DNA of 64,000 nt from JABWCQ01 sp964530625 (lineage in GTDB: Bacteria; Electryoneota; RPQS01), in assembly GCA_964530625.1 (NCBI GenBank), contig CAZHAK010000005.1, positions 88,875-152,874 on the forward strand. Reading direction: 5' to 3'. The notes beneath the pieces were generated by a model, which ran no database searches, was not told where the DNA came from, and was given only the letters and a program-made list of their open reading frames with translations. This document shows, one piece after another, positions 32,803 to 40,795 of this stretch. Made by a program: the position numbers and the translations under genes. Each line of letters begins with the position of its first letter. The stretch's first letter is position 1.

Positions 32803-33804
32803 CTAAAGTTCGTCCCCGTCGCGACCGCCTTCGATGATCGCGCTCGAGTCTCCTAAATTGTATCGGTGAAAACTCCCTTTGACCACCGCGTTGTTGCCGA
32901 CTAATGATCCCGCGACCAGCGCGTCTTCAACAAGAGAACCGTCGCCCAATATCGCATCCCGAACCATCGCGTTGCGAATCGTCGCGCCTTGCCCGACTGT
33001 GGCGTAGGGCCCGACAATCGCTTGCTCGATCACTGCATCCGGATGTATAAACACCGGCGGAACTATCACCGCGCCGGACCGCTGCGTCGCCGGTTGGCCG
33101 TTAAGACGGTTCAGCAGATGCTGATTTGTCTCAAGCAGAGTCTCGGGCTTTCCGCAGTCAAACCAATTGTCCACACCAAAGGTAGAAATCGGCACGTCGC
33201 TTTCAATCATCAATTGCAGCGCGTCCGTCAATTGAAATTCGCCGCGAGTCGTCAAATTGCGATCAAACAGCATTTCAATCGAAGTCTTGAGAACCTGCGC
33301 CTGCCGGATCAAATAGATTCCCACAATAACTAAGTTCGAGCGCGGATTCTCAGGCTTCTCAACCAGCCGCGTCACGATGTCGTCCCGGGTTTCCACTACG
33401 CCAAACCTGCGCGGATCCTCCACGGTCTTTACACCGATTGCAGAAGTCCGGCTGTTTGACAAGATACCCCGCAAATCAAACTCAAATATAGTGTCACCCA
33501 AAATGACCAGGACTTCCTGATCATCGGGTGTCATTCCCAGATGCACGGCATGAGCTAAACCGCGAGCCTCATGCTGCACGACAAAACTTGATGGAATGGA
33601 ATAGTTCTCGCGAACGTACTTCTCAATCAGATTCCCCATGGCGCCGACCACGAGGGTGACGTGGTCAATGCCTGAAGCTACTAAGTGATCGAGAATGTGT
33701 CCGAGAATGGGTTTCCCGGCCACGTTGAGGAGGACTTTGGGCCGGGTAAAGGTGTGGGGCCGAAGGCGGGAGCCAACTCCCGCAACCGGAATAATAGCTT
33801 TCAC
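32803..33804 (-). CDS. Sugar-1-phosphate nucleotidyltransferase
   Basis: This 333-residue enzyme activates a sugar phosphate to an NDP-sugar. The N-terminal 230 residues form the nucleotidyltransferase fold: 'AIIPVAGVGSRLRPHTFTRPK' region (key 'GxGxRLRPxTxxxPK'), 'VILGDTIFEFD' with the metal Asp, and 'GVKTVEDPRRFGVVE'. The C-terminal 90 residues are a left-handed beta-helix ('AVIEQAIVGPYATVGQGATI', 'GSLVEDALVAGSLVGNNAVVKG'), as in UDP-glucose or GDP-mannose enzymes. It lies 55 nt from the SIS isomerase, so a hexose-phosphate to nucleotide-sugar route is likely. The exact sugar and nucleotide are not decided by the sequence. Confidence 0.85.
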   Translation of the reverse strand: MKAIIPVAGVGSRLRPHTFTRPKVLLNVAGKPILGHILDHLVASGIDHVTLVVGAMGNLIEKYVRENYSIPSSFVVQHEARGLAHAVHLGMTPDDQEVLVILGDTIFEFDLRGILSNSRTSAIGVKTVEDPRRFGVVETRDDIVTRLVEKPENPRSNLVIVGIYLIRQAQVLKTSIEMLFDRNLTTRGEFQLTDALQLMIESDVPISTFGVDNWFDCGKPETLLETNQHLLNRLNGQPATQRSGAVIVPPVFIHPDAVIEQAIVGPYATVGQGATIRNAMVRDAILGDGSLVEDALVAGSLVGNNAVVKGSFHRYNLGDSSAIIEGGRDGDEL

Positions 33805-33859
33805 TGAGGGTGTTTCGGAATCTTAAAGTCTTGTAATCTACCGATTTCCCTTATTAAAA

Positions 33860-34936
33860 TCAAGCCCCGGTCAGTAGATTTTTAAGCCCTGTAATCTTCG
33901 GGATTTCCATAGGGTCCTCCGCCCGAAGGATGGCAAGGTACACCGTTGCCGCATCCAGCAGAAGCATCAGGCGAATACCGTACTCAAGCCTGTTCCCAGT
34001 ACCAAAAAGTTCCGACGGATCCAGCCTGAGTGTGGCAACTCCCATCTTCATTAGCAGCTCTTCTATCGGAGTCCGCGGATCGGAAAACGTTCCCTCCGTG
34101 GCCCAGCCTCCTAGGAATATCACCATCGGTGGCGGCAGTAGCTGAGACAAGTGCGCGAAGGCTTCGACCTCATTGTGAGCAAGCTCCGGTAAATCCGAGC
34201 TGTGCGACCAGACCTTGCTGTTTTCCGCAAGCTGGGCACGCAGCCGGAACGCCAATGCCGGGCCAAGCAGTCCGTCGCATGTATAAATCACCGGAGTGCG
34301 ATCTACGAGCTTGACGGCCAAATCCAGCGCCGGATTTTCTTCCCGCGTCAGGGTCGCGTAGCGTGCTGAATCCTCGGCAAGTTTCTTAAACGGCCATTTG
34401 GCAATCGCAGGATCGTGAAAATCATAGATTCGCTGAAAGAGACGGTGAATTGCCCCTAATGAATAGCCCACTGCGGCACGCGGCGGATAGCCGCCCGGCA
34501 GATTCAAGAAAGGAATTCCGGCAGCGTGAGCCTTTTGCTCAAGCCGTCCACCGCTCGAAACGGCCAACCAAACCTGACGGTGATCCACTTCAGTCAATGC
34601 CTGAACAGCCTCCACCGTATTGCCCGAGTAACTGCAAACCAATCGCGGCAGTTGGGATGCCCGGGCATGTCGGCGCACAAAAATTCGCGCGTCCAGTGCC
34701 GGTGGTTCCAGACCGAACGCTTGCAATAAGTCACCCGACACTGCGCTGCCGCCCAGTCCAAACCAATCCAGCAGCGCTTCCGCCCGCAATTTGTTGTGCA
34801 GCAAAAACTCATCCGCGATTTCGTGGCCGCGGCGCAGCTGTTTATCTAACTCAAGCGTCTTGCCCAGCATATCGCTTGGATCAATCTGCTTGAGTCGTGT
34901 TTCAGTAAGTTGAATCGCTTTTGTGGTAATCGTCAT
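33860..34936 (-). CDS. Bifunctional phosphoglucose/phosphomannose isomerase-type SIS protein
   Basis: This protein of about 358 residues has two SIS domains. The first has 'DWFGLGGSAVSGDLLQAF' and 'LVCSYSGNTVEAVQAL', as in bifunctional PGI/PMI of archaea and FCB-type bacteria; the second has 'HNEVEAF', whose His is catalytic in PGI enzymes. The frame is open further to 35158, but that N-terminal stretch is low-complexity and Arg-rich and precedes the usual beginning. ATG 34936 is therefore chosen, with a TATAAT 17 nt ahead. The 273 nt between this start and EI then hold no gene. It probably interconverts fructose-6-P with glucose-6-P and mannose-6-P. Confidence 0.78.
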   Translation of the reverse strand: MTITTKAIQLTETRLKQIDPSDMLGKTLELDKQLRRGHEIADEFLLHNKLRAEALLDWFGLGGSAVSGDLLQAFGLEPPALDARIFVRRHARASQLPRLVCSYSGNTVEAVQALTEVDHRQVWLAVSSGGRLEQKAHAAGIPFLNLPGGYPPRAAVGYSLGAIHRLFQRIYDFHDPAIAKWPFKKLAEDSARYATLTREENPALDLAVKLVDRTPVIYTCDGLLGPALAFRLRAQLAENSKVWSHSSDLPELAHNEVEAFAHLSQLLPPPMVIFLGGWATEGTFSDPRTPIEELLMKMGVATLRLDPSELFGTGNRLEYGIRLMLLLDAATVYLAILRAEDPMEIPKITGLKNLLTGA

Positions 34937-35209
34937 CTTCCGTGTATTGTCAATTATAGGAGCGGAAGGCGTTCCTCCCGTATTTGTCCGCACGTACTTC
35001 GCCGCGGCACGTGTCTTCACCTGCCCCGTTACCGGTTCTCGCCGAGCAGCACGTCTTCGTGCCGCCGCAATCTCATACACCTTGCCGTGCAGAGATTTAG
35101 CGACGCGGTTCCCCGCCGGAATCCCGCAATCAAGCTCCGATCTCCCTTCTACGTTCACGGGGAAGAGGCAGGGGGATGGGGTTCCCCTGTTCTTAACTCA
35201 TATCTCGTT

Positions 35210-36982
35210 CTAAGTAAACCAAATCGGCAAATCCGCAAATCGCTTCTTCAGTTCGCCACTCATGTAGTTCAATATCTCTTGTGAGGTGTCCATCTTCAGG
35301 GCCTTTTTCGACATGCGACGGCATTCGTCATACGTCAAACTGCGAATGATTTTCTTGATTTCCGGTATCATTGCAGACGTCATTGAAATTTCTTTCATCC
35401 CCAGCCCCACAAGCAGCGGCGTTGCCGCAGGAGAGCCGCCCAATTCACCGCATATCCCCACGTGAATATTTTTTCTCGCGCCCGCCTTTACTGTCATCTC
35501 GATCAACCTGAGTACCGCCGGATGATAGCTGCGATAATATGTCGCCACCTGCTCGTTCGCTCTATCCGTGGCCATCGTGTACTGAATCAAATCGTTCGTG
35601 CCGATAGAAAAGAAATCGCACTCGTCTGCCAAACGATCCGAAAGCACCGCCGCAGACGGAATCTCAACCATGATCCCGACTTGCAGCTTTGGATCAAATG
35701 CCATCTTGCGCTGATTCAACTCGTTCTTGGCTTCTTCCAAGACGATCTTGGCTTCTCTAAGTTCTTCGAATCCTGACACGAACGGGAACATCACGCGCAC
35801 GTTTCCCCTCGCCGAAGCCCGCAAGATCGCGCGAAGTTGTGTGCGGAACAAATCCCGCCGCGACAATGACACGCGAATCGCGCGATACCCCAAAAACGGA
35901 TTCTTTTCCTCGCGGATGTTTATCCCCGCGTGATATTTGTCGCCGCCCAAATCAAACGTCCGAATCACCACCGGATGCGGGGCCATTATCTCTGCCGCGC
36001 GGTCGTACATCCCGAACTGTTCATCTTCCGTCGGTGTGGATTCGCGGGTCAAAAACAGAAACTCACTCCGGAACAATCCCACTCCAGTTCCGCCATGCTC
36101 GAGCACAGACTCTGCTTCGCGAGGAAGTTCGATGTTCCCCCACAAATCTATCTCGTAACCGTCGAGCGTCATCGCAGGTTGCGACTTGATGTCCTCAAGA
36201 TATCGTTGAAAACTGCGGAACCGCTCACGCTTTTCTTCGTACTCAGTACATGACGACGTGTTCGGATGCAAAATCACTTTGCCGCTGTTGCCGTTGATGA
36301 TGATCGAATCGCCGTCGCGAACCTTTTCGGACACATCGCCGACCCCCACGATCGTTGGAATATCCAGACTTCGCGCCAGTATCGCCGTGTGCGACGTCAA
36401 CCCCCCAATGTCCGTCGCTATACCGTGAACTAAGGTCTTGTCCAGATTCAAGGCTTGTGTCGGTGACAAATCTCCGGCGACCAAAATCACCTCATGTGTT
36501 GGGTGATCGGGAATCAGATCCCCTTCTCCGCGCAAAAACCTTAGCAACCGCATCCGCACGTCACGTAAATCCGATGCCCGTTCACGAAACACTTCACCGG
36601 CCGTCTTGCTGATCACTTCTATCATTTGGCTGAAGGAATCGTAGATCAAATACTCCGCGTCAAACTGCTCGCGGGTGATGCGCGCTCGAACCTGATCATG
36701 AAAAACTTCATCGTCAAGAATTGACAAGTGCGCGTCGAATATCTTGCCCACCGCGACTCCCGCTACGTCCAGTGCGCGCTCGCGAGACCGCTCAATCGCC
36801 GCGCGCGTCTCCTCCAATGCACGATCAAATCGAGACAATTCATGTGGCACCTCCGAAGGAGCAAGCTTGCGCGGCATCACTTCCGGCTCGTCGTGCGTCA
36901 TCTTGTGCACAATACCGATCGCGATTCCCGGTGATGCGGGAATCCCGCGAAGTATCTGCTCCTTCTTCTCCCGGCTGCTCAC
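35210..36982 (-). CDS. ptsI: PTS enzyme I (phosphoenolpyruvate-protein phosphotransferase)
   Basis: This 590-residue enzyme takes phosphate from PEP and passes it to HPr. The active His is in 'GGLTSHTAILARSLDIPTIVG' (region about residue 197; key 'TSHTAI'). The PEP-binding TIM barrel has 'RTFDLGGDKYH', 'VMFPFVSGFEE', 'FFSIGTNDLIQYTMATDR' and 'GICGELGG' with the acid/base Cys. Length and motifs are those of an ordinary EI without a GAF domain, so it is not the nitrogen-PTS variant PtsP. The GTG start follows HPr by 2 nt, with GAGGA 6 nt before it. Confidence 0.95.
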   Translation of the reverse strand: MSSREKKEQILRGIPASPGIAIGIVHKMTHDEPEVMPRKLAPSEVPHELSRFDRALEETRAAIERSRERALDVAGVAVGKIFDAHLSILDDEVFHDQVRARITREQFDAEYLIYDSFSQMIEVISKTAGEVFRERASDLRDVRMRLLRFLRGEGDLIPDHPTHEVILVAGDLSPTQALNLDKTLVHGIATDIGGLTSHTAILARSLDIPTIVGVGDVSEKVRDGDSIIINGNSGKVILHPNTSSCTEYEEKRERFRSFQRYLEDIKSQPAMTLDGYEIDLWGNIELPREAESVLEHGGTGVGLFRSEFLFLTRESTPTEDEQFGMYDRAAEIMAPHPVVIRTFDLGGDKYHAGINIREEKNPFLGYRAIRVSLSRRDLFRTQLRAILRASARGNVRVMFPFVSGFEELREAKIVLEEAKNELNQRKMAFDPKLQVGIMVEIPSAAVLSDRLADECDFFSIGTNDLIQYTMATDRANEQVATYYRSYHPAVLRLIEMTVKAGARKNIHVGICGELGGSPAATPLLVGLGMKEISMTSAMIPEIKKIIRSLTYDECRRMSKKALKMDTSQEILNYMSGELKKRFADLPIWFT

Positions 36983-36984
36983 GA

Positions 36985-37251
36985 TTATTCCTCGTAAAAT
37001 TTGTTCTCGAACAACTGCACCAACTCATCCAGTTGCTGCTGCTCGTCTTCCCCCATACACTCCAGGATCAGCGTGCTGCCGCGCCCCGCCGCCAGCATCA
37101 TCACTCCCATTATGCTCTTGCCGTTGACACGCATCCCGTCCTTGATCAGGTACACGTCTGACTTGTATTTAGACGCAATTTTTGTCAATTGGGCGGCTGG
37201 CCGAATATGCAGCCCCAGCCTGTTCAGCAATGTGACTTCTTTCTGGATCAC
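36985..37251 (-). CDS. ptsH: PTS phosphocarrier HPr
   Basis: This 88-residue carrier protein starts at GTG 37251, which overlaps the EIID stop (GTGA). A longer open frame upstream lies inside EIID and is not used. Phosphorylation His15 falls in 'RLGLHIRPAA', exactly at the canonical number. The regulatory Ser46 is also present in 'VNGKSIMGVMML', so HPr kinase control is possible if hprK exists elsewhere. It stands in a IIC-IID-HPr-EI order, which is known from mannose-type PTS regulatory clusters. Confidence 0.95.
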   Translation of the reverse strand: MIQKEVTLLNRLGLHIRPAAQLTKIASKYKSDVYLIKDGMRVNGKSIMGVMMLAAGRGSTLILECMGEDEQQQLDELVQLFENKFYEE

Positions 37252-38006
37252 GGCAAAAGAGTGGTTTGACTTAAGAAATAATAAATTCCGAATGAACTCA
37301 AAATAGCGATAAACGCAACAGTCAGAGTGCTCGCTCTGACAAATGCCGCGCCAAGCATGGTCATAAAACCTGCGATAAACTGCCATCGTGCGGCAACTCC
37401 GCCGTCCATGGCCAATGTAATCGCACTCGCAAAAAGTATCCCCGCACAAAAAATCCCCATGTACTTCAACTCACGTCTGGCCTTCAAGAGAGCAGGGTGG
37501 AGCGCCAGCTCGCTTGCCCGCTCACCCAATTCAAATCCGCGAGCAAATCCCCAGTTGCGAAACAACCAAAGCCCACCATTGTAGACCAGCAGCATCCCGA
37601 CAACCGCCCATCCCCAAACATGTTCCGCCTGCCCGCTTGTCAATAACAAAAGTGAAACAGCAAATGCCAGCAGCGCAGGCTTGAATCGCTCCCAAATTAA
37701 ACTGTCGCCAATGGATCCCAAGGGAGTGGACATCGCCCGCTTCCAATCAGAAATCGCGTCAGCCCTGTTCTGATCCACAGGATTACGAAACTGCCGCGTC
37801 AACGCCCCCAAGGCGATACTCGAAAACACCGGATGCCCGTTGATGAAACTTGCGGCAGCCTTGATTTTCTCCGGGTTTTGCCCGGCAAGCTCAGATTTCA
37901 AAGAGAATAGATAGCCAGCGCCCTGCATAGTCTTGTAATTCAAGAACAGTTGCAGAGCCAGCGACCGAATCAGAATGTTTGTCCTGCGCGGAGGCGATGG
38001 CGTCAT
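37248..38006 (-). CDS. Mannose-family PTS component EIID
   Basis: This 252-residue membrane protein pairs with EIIC to form the sugar channel of mannose/sorbose-type PTS transporters. It has 'LALQLFLNYKTMQGAGYLFSLKS' near the start (the conserved 'W/NY..MQ..G..Y...P' signature region), 'AMSTPLGSIGDSLIWERFKP' in the middle and two to three hydrophobic segments at the end. The start is ATG 38006, overlapping the EIIC stop (ATGA); an upstream in-frame ATG at 38117 lies inside EIIC. EIIA and EIIB are not in the window. Confidence 0.85.
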   Translation of the reverse strand: MTPSPPRRTNILIRSLALQLFLNYKTMQGAGYLFSLKSELAGQNPEKIKAAASFINGHPVFSSIALGALTRQFRNPVDQNRADAISDWKRAMSTPLGSIGDSLIWERFKPALLAFAVSLLLLTSGQAEHVWGWAVVGMLLVYNGGLWLFRNWGFARGFELGERASELALHPALLKARRELKYMGIFCAGILFASAITLAMDGGVAARWQFIAGFMTMLGAAFVRASTLTVAFIAILSSFGIYYFLSQTTLLP

Positions 38007-38701
38007 AACAATGCCCATCCCGCGATCACACCAAGTAACATACTCCAAATCCAATCCCGCCGCGACACAAGCTGGATCATTGCCGCGCCGCATCCCGCTC
38101 CCAGCAAGCTTGGCCACAACCCCGAACAGAGCGCGTCACTCGTGGCCACAATTGTCTCGCCCGGACCAAGCGCGTAAAACTTCCCGAAGTAAAGAGTCAG
38201 CAAGAAATGTCCGCTGGCCAGTCCAAGCAATGTCAACACCGCGCCAGCCGTCACATGAACTCCCAGCGCCGCGAGGACCTGCCAGCCGCCCGATTGTCCA
38301 GCGGCAAAAGCGTCCACATAGCGCGCCGCAATCCCGTTTATCCGTTTTCGCACAATCGGAGCAAGCTCGCGTCCGATATACGCGAATATCAATCCGATCG
38401 CCGTGCATAGTAACAGCACAATCCAAGCAGGTTCCCCAGTCACCTCGGACGGAGCAACCCGCGCAGCCGTCGCCGTCGCAATCATCGCCCCCACGTTTCC
38501 TTCAGCAAATTTCGCTGCGCCAATTTGCAGGTTCGCCAGCCACAACAATTCAAACAGCACTCCAAAGAACAATCCCAACTCAGGTCGGTCAACCAAAACT
38601 CCGTACAACACACACGCGACAATCGGTTGTCCCAGCAGCGTCTGTCCAATGACCGACGTGTCCAAATAGACAATCGTTCCCGCGAGTGTCCCCAACCACA
38701 T
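38003..38701 (-). CDS. Mannose-family PTS component EIIC
   Basis: This 232-residue, strongly hydrophobic protein has about six or seven membrane helices. 'GQTLLGQPIVACVLYGVLVDRPELGLFFGVLFELLWL' contains the family signature ('QP...G.l.G.i.G....G...G...ELl'). It is directly upstream of EIID (ATGA overlap) and 2 nt downstream of the prenyl synthase. The early segment 'LGTLAGTIVYLDTSVIGQT' is a normal N-terminus. Without EIIA and EIIB nearby, a transport role needs those subunits from another locus. Confidence 0.85.
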   Translation of the reverse strand: MWLGTLAGTIVYLDTSVIGQTLLGQPIVACVLYGVLVDRPELGLFFGVLFELLWLANLQIGAAKFAEGNVGAMIATATAARVAPSEVTGEPAWIVLLLCTAIGLIFAYIGRELAPIVRKRINGIAARYVDAFAAGQSGGWQVLAALGVHVTAGAVLTLLGLASGHFLLTLYFGKFYALGPGETIVATSDALCSGLWPSLLGAGCGAAMIQLVSRRDWIWSMLLGVIAGWALL

Positions 38702-38703
38702 CG

Positions 38704-39789
38704 CTAAAATTCTCGTTCAATCATCAACAGCGCCCAGTCAGCAAGCCAATCACGATACTTTGTGGGCGGAAGAGGATCAAGAAACTTCATACCGCGCTCC
38801 ACGTGCTCGCGCGCTCGCCGTGCCGTTTCTTCAATACCACCAAGATCCACAAACAGTTGTGTCACTTCATAAATCTGATCATGCGACGCGTGCGGGTCGC
38901 CCAAAGTCTCTTCGATCAATCTCCTTTGCTTCGGATTAGCACGCACCCATGATTCTCTTGCAATTACGGTCCGCTTCCCTTCGCGAATATCCGCCCCCAC
39001 TGGTTTGCCCAATAGAGCCTCGTCGCCAATAACTCCCAATATATCATCCTGCAACTGAAATGCCGCCCCACAAGCGCTCGTGAACCGCTCAAGGGTCTTG
39101 ACCAACGGATGATTCAGATCTGGAGTATTCAGGCCAATCGCCGCGCCTGAAGCTCCCGCGAATTCATACAGCGCGCCCGTTTTCTTCCACAGCATGTCTT
39201 CAATCTGCTCACTGGACAAGTTGCCAATAGGCTCCTTAGAATACTGCACGTCCAGCACTTCGCCTTCCACCAGAGTGCACAGCACCCGCGTATCCAGTTC
39301 GTTAATCAGTGTCAGAGTAACGTCCGCCGAAATTCCGAATTTCTGCGTCAGCTCGGTCATCAAACTGATTCCCCAACCGTGCTGCACGTCACCGGCCAAA
39401 ACCGCGATAGAAATTCCGTAATGTTCCGCGTCACTCCGCAGAGGATACCGCGCCAGCGTCGAAGGCTTCTTAGCAAACCGTTCATGCACCGTCGGCGCGC
39501 CCCGTCTCGTCGGATCACGGTCTATAATATCGTCATGCACCAGCGTCCAAGTATGAAAAATCTCCACCGCCGCCGCCGCGCTGATGGCCTTTTCTTCATC
39601 ACCCCCCACAGCCCCGCAGCAAAACAGCATCACCGCCGGACGCAGCCGCTTGCCACCCGATTCAAAATAACACGTCACCGCCTCCCGAATGTCTTCCGGC
39701 GAAAATAAATCCACATAGCGCGGGTCGAGCACATAGTCCTGCACCCGCTTAACCCGCTCTTCAATAGCACTAAACAACCGATCAGACAC
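38704..39789 (-). CDS. Polyprenyl diphosphate synthase
   Basis: This 361-residue trans-isoprenyl diphosphate synthase condenses isopentenyl diphosphate with allylic primers. Its first Asp-rich motif is 'LVHDDIIDRD' (about 88-97), preceded by 'ESGGKRLRPAVML'; the second is 'FQLQDDILGVIGDE' (about 235-248). The product, octaprenyl-like quinone side chain or shorter, depends on pocket residues that cannot be judged reliably here. The start is GTG 39789. A strong hairpin lies 43 nt upstream, so it probably begins its own transcript leading into the PTS genes. Confidence 0.9.
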   Translation of the reverse strand: MSDRLFSAIEERVKRVQDYVLDPRYVDLFSPEDIREAVTCYFESGGKRLRPAVMLFCCGAVGGDEEKAISAAAAVEIFHTWTLVHDDIIDRDPTRRGAPTVHERFAKKPSTLARYPLRSDAEHYGISIAVLAGDVQHGWGISLMTELTQKFGISADVTLTLINELDTRVLCTLVEGEVLDVQYSKEPIGNLSSEQIEDMLWKKTGALYEFAGASGAAIGLNTPDLNHPLVKTLERFTSACGAAFQLQDDILGVIGDEALLGKPVGADIREGKRTVIARESWVRANPKQRRLIEETLGDPHASHDQIYEVTQLFVDLGGIEETARRAREHVERGMKFLDPLPPTKYRDWLADWALLMIEREF

Positions 39790-39831
39790 CCAACAGCTCC
39801 GTAGATAGCTTAACTAACAACAAAAAAACAA

Positions 39832-39854
39832 AGGCTTGGGAAAATCCCAAGCCT
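39832..39854 (-). terminator. Terminator (minus strand) before the prenyl synthase
   Basis: AGGCTTGGGA and TCCCAAGCCT form a perfect 10-bp stem with a 3-nt loop. On the minus strand it is followed by TTGTTTTTTTG. It would stop transcripts coming from the TolC side, 43 nt before the prenyl synthase start. Confidence 0.8.
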
Positions 39855-39918
39855 ATATAATACACGAAATTCCAATAACTTGCAACTGTTTGTTGAGCAC
39901 GAATTGTACTTCCAATCC

Positions 39919-39942
39919 ACTAGCGGCGGCCTCCGGCCGTCT
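39919..39942. repeat. 24-nt GC-rich dispersed repeat, copy 1
   Basis: The sequence ACTAGCGGCGGCCTCCGGCC followed by GTCT recurs identically at 40233-40256 on the same strand. Its core (GGCC-TCC-GGCC) is near-palindromic. Confidence 0.85.
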
Positions 39943-40232
39943 TTCTTAGTTGTCATCCCGTCAGGGACCTATCCAAAGAACGCACCCATACCAATCTCAT
40001 CCCGAAAACGTAAACCGCTCGTCATCCTGCCTGTCCCCGTATGGAAAGCCGCCGCGGCTGAAGGACCCCTCCGCTTCCGTTCCCCCCCCAAATCTTTTCC
40101 TCGCGGCGGCACCCGTTGCGGGTGCCCTTTCCGAATTATAGCGCCCAACTTGCTGGGCAAAATCCCCAAAGACAACCGATTCGCCCGGGCCTACCTACTC
40201 GCCAAGGCCCGCAACTCCCGCTCCGTAAAACA

Positions 40233-40256
40233 ACTAGCGGCGGCCTCCGGCCGTCT
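40233..40256. repeat. 24-nt GC-rich dispersed repeat, copy 2
   Basis: Identical to 39919-39942. It is followed at once by a CCCCTTCCCC / GGGGAAGGGG inverted repeat (40262-40288). Confidence 0.85.
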
Positions 40257-40385
40257 GCTCTCCCCTTCCCCCGTTCAAGGGGAAGGGGGCCGGTGGATAG
40301 GAGCCTCGCCTCCCCAATTTTCCCAAAACAACCCAACTCTATCTTGAACAAACGTTTACTAACTCCAATAAAACACAAAAAACAC

Positions 40386-40414
40386 TTGACAAACATTCTT
40401 TTATGTCGTATATT
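40386..40414 (+). promoter_or_regulatory. Strong orphan sigma-70-type promoter
   Basis: A perfect TTGACA (40386-40391) and TATATT (40409-40414) are separated by 17 nt, with a T-rich, A-rich upstream region. It points away from the prenyl synthase and into gene-free DNA, antisense to the tolC 3' end. No ORF with a ribosome site follows. Confidence 0.7.
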
Positions 40415-40420
40415 ATGCAC

Positions 40421-40620
40421 AGCTAACCAACCAAAGCCCTCCCAGAGGAACCCGGCGGACTGATCAACCGTGACCGGCCTGAAAGGAGCGCAGAGGAGAC
40501 TCAGCAAGAACTTGCCGTACGTAAAAACATAACTCAAGTACCTGACGAGGGGAAAAGCAGATCTACTATTGACTACGGCCCGCATCAAGTTTCCCATTTC
40601 CCCCCATTCCTATGGGGGGA
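40421..40620 (+). ncRNA. Candidate non-coding RNA downstream of the orphan promoter
   Basis: The predicted transcript starts near 40421. It contains short local hairpins (GCAA-GAAC-TTGC at about 40504-40515; CCGG repeats at about 40451-40488) and reaches a CCCCCCAT / ATGGGGGG hairpin near 40598-40620. It has no usable start codon with a ribosome site. It does not match tmRNA, 6S, SRP RNA, RNase P or common riboswitches as far as I can see. The 3' end is a guess. Confidence 0.3.
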
Positions 40621-40731
40621 CAAAGGGGGGTAGAATTCCAAGCAACATCGAGAACCCAAAATCACTAGCGGACAATTCAGGGTTCTTACCTCATACCTAA
40701 TCTGAATTCCGTACTCCATCCCCCAATAAAA

Positions 40732-40757
40732 CGCGGCGACCAATAAAAGCCGCCGCG
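40732..40757 (-). terminator. Terminator of the tolC transcript (minus strand)
   Basis: On the minus strand CGCGGCG and CGCCGCG pair across a 12-nt loop and are followed by TTTTATT. It lies 38 nt past the tolC stop codon. Confidence 0.65.
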
Positions 40758-40760
40758 AAG

Positions 40761-40795
40761 CATCCTTCATCCTTCATCCTTCATCCTTTATCCTT
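40761..40795. repeat. Heptamer tandem repeat next to the tolC stop
   Basis: Five head-to-tail copies of CATCCTT (the last one TATCCTT) end exactly at the tolC stop codon. This is a simple-sequence repeat that could vary in copy number, but it lies outside the coding sequence. Confidence 0.9.

Larger units (their letters stand above)
39790..40795. other. 1-kb gene-free island with repeats, hairpins and an orphan promoter
   Basis: No convincing gene is present. The open frames here (for example 39880-40347 +) are rich in Pro/Arg/Ser, have no ribosome site and run through inverted repeats. The region holds a terminator (39832-39854), two copies of a 24-nt GC-rich repeat, hairpins at 40108-40126, 40262-40288 and 40598-40620, a strong promoter on the + strand (40386-40414), a minus-strand terminator (40732-40757) and a heptamer tandem repeat. 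It looks like a mosaic of dispersed intergenic repeats plus a possible RNA gene. Confidence 0.7.

Noticed and set aside
34937..35158. 74-residue N-terminal extension of the SIS isomerase
   Set aside because: It is Arg-rich, low-complexity and absent from the family; ATG 34936 gives the normal beginning.
37252..37449. Longer HPr starting at 37449
   Set aside because: The extension lies inside EIID, and GTG 37251 puts the active His at residue 15 and the regulatory Ser at 46 as in all HPr proteins.
39880..40347. 155-aa open frame in the intergenic island
   Set aside because: It runs through the 24-nt repeats and two hairpins, is rich in Pro/Arg/Ser, has no ribosome site, and overlaps equally long frames in other phases.
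40761..40795. CRISPR-like array
   Set aside because: The units are 7 nt, directly adjacent and without spacers. No CRISPR array or cas gene was seen anywhere in the window.
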